Shown here piece by piece: positions 1 to 7,423 of a stretch of 50,641 bases of DNA; positions within the stretch are counted from its first letter, which is position 1, and each line of letters starts with the position of its first letter. A model generated the notes under the pieces. That model worked only from the letters and a program-made list of their open reading frames with translations, was not told where the DNA came from and made no database searches. This DNA is from Bacteroidota bacterium (GTDB taxonomy: Bacteria; Bacteroidota; Bacteroidia; Sphingobacteriales; Sphingobacteriaceae): contig JABDEQ010000007.1 in the NCBI GenBank assembly GCA_013286985.1, positions 1-50,641 of the forward strand, in the 5' to 3' direction. A program made the translations under genes and the position numbers.

Positions 1-2
1 AA

Positions 3-53
3 AAAAAACAGAAAGTAGTAAAGGTATATCTGCCGGGCGAGTCGTTTTTATAA
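3..53 (+). CDS. possible C-terminal end of an upstream protein (partial)
   Basis: One frame is open from the left edge to a TAA at 51-53 and ends ...VKVYLPGESFL. It could be the tail of an upstream eCIS gene, because the next gene starts about 60 bases later on the same strand. Another frame is also open to 73, so the choice of frame is a guess. Sequence left of the window would settle it. Confidence 0.25.
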   Translation, partial: KKQKVVKVYLPGESFL

Positions 54-115
54 GCATTTACAACGTCGGTTAAGTAGTTATATGGATAATTTGTTTGGCA
101 ATTTTTAGTATAAAA

Positions 116-1096
116 ATGATCACAAAAAGTTTAAATAATGTAAAAGCTAATGATAACAATTCTTCTCAAAAAAAGAGTGTAAAGCCTGCTTTTTTTCAAC
201 CTAAGCTCACCATAAATCAACCTAACGATGTTTATGAGCAAGAAGCCGATCATATGGCAGATAAGGTAATGCGTATGCCCGATCCGTCAATAAATCAGGA
301 TACCTTTTTTAAACCGGCCAATACACATGTTCAGCGCAAATGCCAGGCATGCGAAGAAAAAGACAAATTTGTACATCGAAAAGAAAATAGTACCGCAACA
401 ACAGCCCACAGCAATCAACTCAGTAACTACATTAGCTCTTTAAGCTCCTCCGGGCAACCGATGTCAAAGGAAAGCCGAAGCTTTTTTGAACCAAAGTTTG
501 GGCACGATTTTTCAAACGTTAAATTACATACCGACGGTGTAGCTGCAAAATCGGCTCAGTCCATCAATGCACTGGCTTATACAACAGGCAATAACATCGT
601 TTTTAACTCGGGCCAGTATTCTCCGGAGAGTGAACGCGGCAAACGGTTAATGGCCCATGAGTTAACACATGTAGTACAACAACGCGTTAATGTCCAAAGA
701 AATTTAATTCAAAGAGACGGAGGGATTGGAGCCCTATTAGCAGGTGCGGGAGGTGCAATTCTTGAGGCTGACGCGGTAGCTGCACCCGAGGAAATTGCGA
801 CAGGCCCAGTAGGTTGGGGGATTGGACTTGGCGCTTTAGCTGTGGGAGGGCTTTTACTTGGAGCGGGCGCTCTCTTATCATCTGATACAGCTACCGCAAG
901 GCCGTGTCCGCCATGCCCGCCGGCACCACCGCCAGAGGTAGATTTGGTTCCACCATCAACACCCCATTTTCCTTGCCCTGGTAATCATTGGCATTATTAT
1001 CAATATAATCAAAATCCAACCACTTGTCAATGTTTCGGCCCTAGAAGATTATTTGGGGGATGCTGTGGCATTGGTACACCGGGTGCGCCTTGTTAA
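116..1096 (+). CDS. DUF4157 (eCIS-core) protein 1 with glycine-zipper and Cys/Pro-rich C-terminal tail
   Basis: A protein of about 326 residues; I chose the ATG at 116 over an in-frame TTG at 95. The N-terminal module contains FFQPKL, YEQEADHMADKVMRM, a KCQAC pair followed by HRK, FFEPKFGHDFSNV and AHELTHVVQQ. This is the DUF4157/eCIS-core family, with a metallopeptidase-like HExxH at about residues 181-185. DUF4157 proteins are known to associate with extracellular contractile injection systems. After residue 200 comes a Gly/Ala-rich hydrophobic stretch (about 203-255) that could insert in a membrane. A CPPCPP proline linker and a Cys/Trp/His-rich tail (HWHYYQYNQNP, CQCF) follow. The tail resembles the end of polymorphic toxins, but I cannot name its activity. 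It is the first of five proteins sharing this module; the next gene could be its immunity partner. Confidence 0.85.
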   Translation: MITKSLNNVKANDNNSSQKKSVKPAFFQPKLTINQPNDVYEQEADHMADKVMRMPDPSINQDTFFKPANTHVQRKCQACEEKDKFVHRKENSTATTAHSNQLSNYISSLSSSGQPMSKESRSFFEPKFGHDFSNVKLHTDGVAAKSAQSINALAYTTGNNIVFNSGQYSPESERGKRLMAHELTHVVQQRVNVQRNLIQRDGGIGALLAGAGGAILEADAVAAPEEIATGPVGWGIGLGALAVGGLLLGAGALLSSDTATARPCPPCPPAPPPEVDLVPPSTPHFPCPGNHWHYYQYNQNPTTCQCFGPRRLFGGCCGIGTPGAPC

Positions 1097-1112
1097 AGTA
1101 TAAAAAATCAAC

Positions 1113-1712
1113 ATGAACATAATTGAAAAAGTAGTGGGATATGATGCCAGGGAGGCTATAAAAAAAGAATCAAACTGGGCAACAGAGAGAAAGGAGACCT
1201 ATTTGCTTAAAGATGATGTCATAAAGCCATTATCAATTGATCCTCACGTTTGGCCAATTTATTCAGAAGAGAAATTACAAGCAACACGAAATATGTTAAG
1301 CAACGACTATAAAATGTGGGACAGTTTAGATTTGTTAATTGACAACCTTCCATCTGATAAATTTAAATCAGATTACAGTGTTGCTGCTTTTACAATTGTG
1401 CTCAATGCCGGGGAGACCGATGGTTATCAAAAATATTTTATGCCGCCTGTTACGTCTCCATCAGCAATAGATGCTAACTGGACATTTATGGGGTTTGATA
1501 TTGCAGACACCGGTTTAATAAGCGGAATAACAAACTATGGCTACGAACAAAATTCAGCCAGCATTTTAAAGAAAAAATGGAGAAATGAATTAAATAAATA
1601 CCATTTATTGAAGAGAATCGAAAGTGCTTATGAGTTAAAAAAAATAACATGTGAAAGAACCGTTGAGCATAATTCCTTTTTTCTATATGGTGTTTACATT
1701 GTAAATAATTAA
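1113..1712 (+). CDS. unknown 199-residue protein, possible immunity or accessory protein
   Basis: This ORF starts 16 bases after DUF4157 protein 1 on the same strand. It has no signal peptide, no clear transmembrane segment and no motif I recognise. It is rich in Lys, Asn, Tyr and Trp and looks like a soluble cytoplasmic protein. It is the only gene among the five DUF4157 genes that lacks the shared N-terminal module. A small unrelated ORF directly after a toxin-like gene is the usual position of a polymorphic-toxin immunity gene, so an immunity or chaperone role is plausible. That rests on position only. Confidence 0.7.
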   Translation: MNIIEKVVGYDAREAIKKESNWATERKETYLLKDDVIKPLSIDPHVWPIYSEEKLQATRNMLSNDYKMWDSLDLLIDNLPSDKFKSDYSVAAFTIVLNAGETDGYQKYFMPPVTSPSAIDANWTFMGFDIADTGLISGITNYGYEQNSASILKKKWRNELNKYHLLKRIESAYELKKITCERTVEHNSFFLYGVYIVNN

Positions 1713-1750
1713 AAATCAAACATCGTCTTTTGATATAATAATGACATGAA

Positions 1751-3646
1751 ATGCAATATCAAACAACAATAAAAGAAGGCAAAGAATTAGCTGCTACAAA
1801 AGCCGGTTTCTTTCAACCCAAATATACTGTGGGGGTTCCCGGCAACCATTACGAGCAGGAAGCCGATCATATAGCTGATAAGGTTATGCGCATGTCGGAT
1901 ACAACTGTAAATCAAAATACCTTTTTTAAGACCGCAAATAATTATGTGCAACGTAAATGCCAGGCTTGTGAGGAAGAGGGAAAGCACGTACACCGTAAAG
2001 AAAGCAGTAATAATGAAGTGCAGACCGGTAGCGGATTGGACAATTACGTGAGTTCACTCAATTCATCGGGCCAATCCATGTCGGCAGGCAGCAGGAGTTT
2101 TTTTGAGCCCCGGTTTGGGCATGATTTTTCAAACGTAAGGCTACATACCGATACCGTGGCAGCAAAATCGGCTCAATCAATTAATGCATTAGCTTACACC
2201 ACTGGCAATAACATTGTTTTTAATTCGGGGCAATACTCACCCGAGAGTAGTAGCGGCAAAAAATTAATGGCGCATGAATTAACGCATGTAATACAGCAAA
2301 ACTACGGTGATAAAACTATCAGAAGATTTGGCTCAGATGAACATCGTAAAATAGGCGACATGGCCGTGGGGGGCGACGTGCTGATTACCCGCTACGGCAA
2401 ATTTAGCTTTGGCGAAATGGTAGCTATGGACGGCGATTATTTTGAAAGCATTGAAGAAGTAGCGCGCCTTGCTGAAAGCAGTATCCCATCGGACAAGGAA
2501 CAGATAGATTATGTACTTTGGAAAGTAAACTCAACAAGAGCCAAACCAAACGTTAGCCAGGCAGCCATTGATGCAGTTAATGACCGGTACAACCGGCTGG
2601 CGGCAAATAATGAAACGCACTTTTCTACGGGCAGCTCGCCGGGCAACAGCAACCGCGAACGCTACATTGCGCTGCATACAAAAGCCATTGAACAAGCTTA
2701 TGCCGAAGGATCAGATCCTTTTACCGTAAGAAGATGGACCTGGGAGGCTCAGGAAGCATTTTCACAGCATTTTTTGAGCGATGCATTTTCGGCGGGCCAT
2801 GTCAGAACGCAACGTGGCAACATCCAGCGATACTGGAGTGGGCAGCTCCCCAATTTCACCGATAATATGATAACCATGATAAGTTGTTACATGGCTAGTC
2901 ATATCCACGCAAGGGATGCTATTGGCAATGTTACAACGGTAAATTATTTAACCAGCCAAATATCTCCAATTGTAAGGGCTATGGGTGGCAGTACATTAAC
3001 TTCATTCTCCATAGGTGATCTTATTTCAAAAGTTTTGCACGATGCCGATAATGCAGGTCTTGATGTAGTGAGTCCCAAAGGTCCGGCGGGTACCAAAAGC
3101 GCAACACCGTTTAAGTGGAGAGCCATTGGCGACGATAATCTTTTTGCGCCCGCAGGCACTGCCGCCAGCACCGCGCAACAGCAAACCCAGCAAATGTTGA
3201 AAGAAGCGATGAAGACAAGTAATGATGAAGGGCATCAGGCTTATCAGGCGGGTGTCTCAAAAGACGTTTCAGCGCGCATAAAGCTACTTAATTCAGCAAA
3301 TTTTGCAGCTTTACAATTAATCCCTGCAGAAGACACCACATCTGCAACTAACCCAACTTATGCATGGCAGGCGGCAACATTGCCCGCGCTTCCAACAAAT
3401 ATTCAAACTTTAATTACATCAGCATTTGCCGCCGGTTCGGCAGTAAGAACAGGCTTAGATTCATTGTCAGCACCTTGCATAACTACCAGATTGAATTTTG
3501 ATATGCATACCGGCGATGCATTTACCTGTTTTAAGCAAAAGCTGCTGGGCAATGTTTGGGGTACCATTTTAGAAATAGCGGCGGGTACCACTTGCCCACC
3601 GGGCCAGAATGATTTTTGTCCTACACTCAGAAACCCTTGTCCATAA
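1751..3646 (+). CDS. DUF4157 (eCIS-core) protein 2 with a zinc-phospholipase-C/HET-C-like C-terminal domain
   Basis: A 631-residue protein. Residues 1-185 are the shared module: FFQPKY, YEQEADHIADKVMRM, CQAC, FFEPRFGHDFSNV, and HELTH at 175-179. From about residue 193 the sequence is new and rich in potential metal ligands: DEHRKIGDMA (H198), NETHF (H290), ALHTKAIE (H309), FSQHFLSDAFSAGHVRT (H340, D344, H350) and SHIHARD (H384, H386). This spacing resembles the zinc-dependent phospholipase C/HET-C-like fold, where HFxxDxxxxxH helices hold the metals. That assignment is by motif only. The last 200 residues are Ala/Thr-rich and end with several Cys. A lipase-type toxin delivered by the injection particle is the simplest reading. 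It is the largest of the five and ends 4 bases before the next start. Confidence 0.85.
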   Translation: MQYQTTIKEGKELAATKAGFFQPKYTVGVPGNHYEQEADHIADKVMRMSDTTVNQNTFFKTANNYVQRKCQACEEEGKHVHRKESSNNEVQTGSGLDNYVSSLNSSGQSMSAGSRSFFEPRFGHDFSNVRLHTDTVAAKSAQSINALAYTTGNNIVFNSGQYSPESSSGKKLMAHELTHVIQQNYGDKTIRRFGSDEHRKIGDMAVGGDVLITRYGKFSFGEMVAMDGDYFESIEEVARLAESSIPSDKEQIDYVLWKVNSTRAKPNVSQAAIDAVNDRYNRLAANNETHFSTGSSPGNSNRERYIALHTKAIEQAYAEGSDPFTVRRWTWEAQEAFSQHFLSDAFSAGHVRTQRGNIQRYWSGQLPNFTDNMITMISCYMASHIHARDAIGNVTTVNYLTSQISPIVRAMGGSTLTSFSIGDLISKVLHDADNAGLDVVSPKGPAGTKSATPFKWRAIGDDNLFAPAGTAASTAQQQTQQMLKEAMKTSNDEGHQAYQAGVSKDVSARIKLLNSANFAALQLIPAEDTTSATNPTYAWQAATLPALPTNIQTLITSAFAAGSAVRTGLDSLSAPCITTRLNFDMHTGDAFTCFKQKLLGNVWGTILEIAAGTTCPPGQNDFCPTLRNPCP

Positions 3647-3650
3647 AACG

Positions 3651-4652
3651 ATGAATGTATTTAAATTAAAAAACATAGACAATCAGGCTGCTGTTTCAAT
3701 GCAGAACAATAGCACTTCAGCTTTTTTTAAGTCAGATTCAGGTATAACCCAGCCAAATAATGTTCATGAGCAGGAAGCCAATCATGTAGCCGAAAAAGTT
3801 ATGCAAATAGCCGATACCCAAAACAGCTTTTTTAAGCCTGCCGGTAACATGATACAACGCAAATGCGCCGCATGCGAAAACGAAGACAAACACCTGCACC
3901 GTAAAGAAAGCAGTGCGGGTAAAGCGCCGGGCCATAATGACGTGAATAATTACGTAAATTCACTGGGCACCGCATCAGGGCAGCCTATGCCCGAAAGCAG
4001 CAGACAGTTTTTTGAGCCCCGTTTCGGCTATAATTTTTCCAATGTAAGATTACACACCGATTCGGTGGCAGCAAAATCGGCTCAATCTATAAATGCGTTA
4101 GCTTATACCACCGGCAATAATATTGTATTTAATACGGGTCAATATTCGGCAGATAGTGACAGCGGAAAAAAACTGATGGCTCATGAATTAACACATGTTA
4201 TACAACAGCAAAACGGGAGCAGTGAGGGTATACAACGGATGGTCGCCTGCCCGGCCCATTTAAACGATAGCGATCCGGTACCTCCGGGCTTTAAAGACTA
4301 TTTTGGCAATACCAGTATGTTTCATTGCGGTTTCAGAACCATTCTGGAAGACAGGGCTCCTACTCCAACCGACCCGATGAATGAATGTGTGTATGACCAT
4401 TCGGGAGTTTTGGTTACTGATATTCATAAATATGCCAATTGCAAGGGAACACCAGACCAGTATGATTCGAAAAAGAACTCGTGGGATCACACATTTAATG
4501 ATACGGGAGGAATATGGTATGCTGGCAAACCAGCATTTTACGAGTCTGTGGGATATCTTAAAGATAGGGCTGTAGATGCAATAATGCCGCCTTTTGCAGC
4601 TGCATACAACTGGCTGGACCGTGGGGTAAAGGGAATTTATGGTATGCCCTAA
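3651..4652 (+). CDS. DUF4157 (eCIS-core) protein 3 with unknown C-terminal domain
   Basis: I chose the ATG at 3651, 4 bases after the stop of the previous gene, rather than an upstream in-frame ATG at 3609 that would overlap it. The product is about 333 residues. The shared module spans roughly residues 20-186, with HEQEANHVAEKVM, KCAAC, FFEPRFGYNFSNV and HELTH at about 178-182. The C-terminal 140 residues are unlike the other copies. They contain a Cys-containing segment, MNECVYDHSGVLVTD followed by KYANCKGTPDQYD, and a Trp/Tyr-rich end. I recognise no catalytic motif. The order of His, Asp and Cys suggests a compact enzyme or toxin domain, but this is not established. Confidence 0.83.
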   Translation: MNVFKLKNIDNQAAVSMQNNSTSAFFKSDSGITQPNNVHEQEANHVAEKVMQIADTQNSFFKPAGNMIQRKCAACENEDKHLHRKESSAGKAPGHNDVNNYVNSLGTASGQPMPESSRQFFEPRFGYNFSNVRLHTDSVAAKSAQSINALAYTTGNNIVFNTGQYSADSDSGKKLMAHELTHVIQQQNGSSEGIQRMVACPAHLNDSDPVPPGFKDYFGNTSMFHCGFRTILEDRAPTPTDPMNECVYDHSGVLVTDIHKYANCKGTPDQYDSKKNSWDHTFNDTGGIWYAGKPAFYESVGYLKDRAVDAIMPPFAAAYNWLDRGVKGIYGMP

Positions 4653-4714
4653 TAAACAATAATATAAAATGCAATAACATAACTTATCGCTATTGAACTA
4701 CTAAATTAAAAAAA

Positions 4715-6118
4715 ATGAATTTAGCAAAACAGCCATCGGAGGTTAAAAAAGCATCGTCTCATTCGGTGTCAAAGCCTTTGTTTTTTCAGCCCAAACTTAC
4801 AATAAACCAACCCAATGATGTTTATGAAAAGGAGGCAGATCATATGGCCGATAAAGTAATGCGAATGACTGATAATGCTATTAATACAAATACTTTTTTT
4901 AAGCCGGCTGCTAATATGGCCCAGCGAAAGTGTAAGGCTTGCGAAGATGAAGAAAAACATGTGCATCGCAAAGAGGATAGCAATACCGGGATAAATGGCA
5001 GCGCTGAATTAGATAGTTATGTAAGTTCATTAAGTTCATCGGGACAACAAATGTCGCAAGGCAGCCGCCAATTTTTTGAACCGCGTTTTGGCCATGATTT
5101 CTCGAACGTAAAAGTCCATACTGATTCTGTGGCGGCAAAATCGGCGCAATCCATCAATGCTTTAGCTTACACTACCGGAAATAATATCGTTTTTAATTCA
5201 GGGCAATACGCCCCTGATTCAGATACAGGAAAAAGGCTGATGGCACATGAGCTTACGCATGTAATACAGCAGGGAGGAAGTGTAAAACCAAAAATTCAAA
5301 AGGCCGATAAGCCAGCACCACCATGTGCCCTGGTATCGGCGGTACCTTCGCCCGAGCGGTTTACTTTTGTAGTTAATACTGTTAATTTTAATGAGGGCGA
5401 AGAAAACCGGTTAAAATTAAAAATTGGCACCATAGATGCAGCTGTTCCAATTGATGTGCTGGGCATGGCCAGCGCCGACGGGCCTGAAGCAAATAATGTT
5501 TCTCTTTCATGCAACCGGGCACACAAAGTAGCAGATATTATAAGGGGTGCGGGGCATACAGTGGGTTTGGAAAATGCTACCGGCGGATACCCTGGTACAG
5601 CCAATGTTGGCGATTTCCGGGCTGTTGCCATTAATTACCATACGCCCAACAAACCGCCGCCACCACCACCGGCATGCAGTGCAACGCCACCGCCTGCGCC
5701 GGCACCAGGAGCCGGTGGAACTCCTTTGTTAATAAACCCGCATATTCCAAGCGGTTCGTTGTGCCGCGGAGCCTGTGGCTCTGATTGCCCCGACACCTGT
5801 ACACATGAAGCTGACCAGGTGGTTTGTGTACCAGATTCAACGGGGACTTGCCACTTTACATATACCTACACTGGTGTGCTGAACTGCGGTTCGCATGAAG
5901 CTTGCAGAACTCATGACGATTGTTATGACGCCTGTGTAGTGGCTCACCCCACAAGCTCCTTTTGGTGCCACAGAGGCTGTGATGAGGACTGTAGAAGCCA
6001 TCATGGTTTAAGCACCTGCGCTGGTTGGGCTGCGGGCCATGGGCCATATGACAGGATGCTCCGTTTTTCAAACCCTCCTACTGTTTCAGCAGCAATACCA
6101 GGCCCATGTCCTCCTTAA
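4715..6118 (+). CDS. DUF4157 (eCIS-core) protein 4 with OmpA-like and phospholipase-A2-like domains
   Basis: A 467-residue protein. Residues 20-186 are the shared module (YEKEADHMADKVMRM, CKAC, HELTH at 179-183). Residues about 215-307 look like an OmpA-type domain: VNFNEGEENRLK, DVLGMASADG, LSCNRAHKVADIIR and NVGDFRAVAI. These domains usually bind peptidoglycan. A run of prolines (314-334) links to a C-terminus with more than a dozen Cys. There, CGSHEACRTHDDCYDAC (391-407) matches the His-Asp active-site helix of secreted phospholipase A2, whose family pattern is CCxxHDxCY. H400 and D401 would be the catalytic His and the calcium-binding Asp. The upstream Cys/Gly stretch (349-362) could supply the calcium loop, though the classic loop is not obvious. 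A phospholipase cargo is the inference. Confidence 0.85.
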   Translation: MNLAKQPSEVKKASSHSVSKPLFFQPKLTINQPNDVYEKEADHMADKVMRMTDNAINTNTFFKPAANMAQRKCKACEDEEKHVHRKEDSNTGINGSAELDSYVSSLSSSGQQMSQGSRQFFEPRFGHDFSNVKVHTDSVAAKSAQSINALAYTTGNNIVFNSGQYAPDSDTGKRLMAHELTHVIQQGGSVKPKIQKADKPAPPCALVSAVPSPERFTFVVNTVNFNEGEENRLKLKIGTIDAAVPIDVLGMASADGPEANNVSLSCNRAHKVADIIRGAGHTVGLENATGGYPGTANVGDFRAVAINYHTPNKPPPPPPACSATPPPAPAPGAGGTPLLINPHIPSGSLCRGACGSDCPDTCTHEADQVVCVPDSTGTCHFTYTYTGVLNCGSHEACRTHDDCYDACVVAHPTSSFWCHRGCDEDCRSHHGLSTCAGWAAGHGPYDRMLRFSNPPTVSAAIPGPCPP

Positions 6119-6151
6119 TTAAATTGGATTTTCAATCAAATAAAAAATAAA

Positions 6152-7372
6152 TTGAATACACATCAGCATATCGCAAATACTAACAAGCCTAAAGATATTT
6201 CAGGCTCAAGACCTCCATTTTTTCAGCCTAAACTTAACATCAGCAAACCAAATGATGTACATGAGCAACAAGCAAATAGCATGACTGATGATGTTATGCG
6301 AATGAACACAATAGCTCAAAACAGTTTTTTTAAGCCGGCTAATAATACCATACAACGAAAATGCCAGGCCTGTGAAGAAGAAGAAAAGCATGTGCACCGC
6401 AAAGAAGCCGACGGCGCGAAAGTGCATGGCAGCAGCGAATTAAATAATTATGTCAATTCATTAAGCTCATCGGGGCAGCAAATGTCGCAAAACAGCAGGC
6501 AGTTTTTTGAGCCACGATTTGGGCACGATTTTTCAAACGTAAAAATTCATACAGACACTGTAGCCGCTAAATCGGCACAATCTATCAATGCTTTAGCTTA
6601 CACTACCGGCCATAATATTGTTTTTAACTCAGGGCAATATGCGCCCGATAGCGACAGCGGAAAAAGACTGATAGCGCATGAGCTTACCCACGTGGTGCAA
6701 CAAAGCAACGATTCCATCAAACTACATGGAAATATTGGCCGGATAATTCAAAGAGGAGAAGGCGGGCAGGAAACTAACACCGAAGCTGTGGATACACCCG
6801 GGGGCGATGCTGCCTGGTTTGAGTCGGCTGCCATATGCGCTTATTATGATGCCAAAGTCTGTCTAAGCAGGCGCGAAAAAGATGAACAACTACTTCAGCG
6901 GTTATTAAGTCATTTTTCTGACCAGCCCGATGCCCGGAGACACCTCTACTGGTATCGTTACGGAGGAGGGGCAGATTATACTGAGGATGTGGGTCGTTTG
7001 TTCAGGCAAAATCCATCGGTACAAAGACGCATAGCATCGCTGATTGCACCGTCCCTGCCATCAGGAACTACCAGTGGAACATTTAGCGGAACTACACCAT
7101 CAACAACGCCTATAAGACAGCAGGATTATGATGTTGATAACTGGCTTAACGCAAATGGCAATATTGACGAAGTAACCTGGGAGTTAACCAGCACTTATAC
7201 GCCACACGGCCGCAATACCTTCACTATTGGCATTCGCGATCCTTATCAATGGCATCCGCTGGAAAACAGGCCAACGCAATGTATTCATCAGGCAATGGAA
7301 AGACTTAAAACAGCAGGCGCCGCCGAGTATATGACCGTTGGGTCGGCTACTATAACCCTCAATATACCTTAA
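6152..7372 (+). CDS. DUF4157 (eCIS-core) protein 5 with unknown C-terminal domain
   Basis: A protein of about 406 residues with a TTG start at 6152; there is no in-frame ATG before the conserved region. The shared module is complete (FFQPKL, HEQQANSMTDDVMRM, CQAC, FFEPRFGHDFSNV, HELTH at 176-180), though its first helix is the most diverged of the five. The C-terminal part begins near residue 200. It has a charged helical region (KVCLSRREKDEQLLQRLL, HLYWYRYGGGADYTEDVG), a Thr/Ser-rich linker (about 307-325) and a final beta-rich region with HGRNTF and PTQCIHQAMERL. I recognise no enzyme family. The frame is the same as that of the preceding gene, with only its TAA and 11 sense codons between them. 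Confidence 0.83.
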   Translation: MNTHQHIANTNKPKDISGSRPPFFQPKLNISKPNDVHEQQANSMTDDVMRMNTIAQNSFFKPANNTIQRKCQACEEEEKHVHRKEADGAKVHGSSELNNYVNSLSSSGQQMSQNSRQFFEPRFGHDFSNVKIHTDTVAAKSAQSINALAYTTGHNIVFNSGQYAPDSDSGKRLIAHELTHVVQQSNDSIKLHGNIGRIIQRGEGGQETNTEAVDTPGGDAAWFESAAICAYYDAKVCLSRREKDEQLLQRLLSHFSDQPDARRHLYWYRYGGGADYTEDVGRLFRQNPSVQRRIASLIAPSLPSGTTSGTFSGTTPSTTPIRQQDYDVDNWLNANGNIDEVTWELTSTYTPHGRNTFTIGIRDPYQWHPLENRPTQCIHQAMERLKTAGAAEYMTVGSATITLNIP

Positions 7373-7423
7373 AGAGATATAAACTATGAAAAAATACATT
7401 GAAAGCTAAGCCTGTAAAAAACC

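Noticed and set aside
3609..3650. Upstream ATG at 3609 as the start of DUF4157 protein 3
   Set aside because: It would overlap the previous gene by 38 bases and adds residues absent from the other four copies; the ATG at 3651 fits better.
5296..5631. 111-codon minus-strand ORF opposite the OmpA-like region
   Set aside because: It overlaps a region with clear domain homology on the plus strand and shows no domain of its own.
116..7372. Regularly repeated similar segments as a possible CRISPR or insertion-sequence array
   Set aside because: The repeats are protein-coding modules of about 500 bases with diverged third positions, not short identical repeats and not transposase genes.
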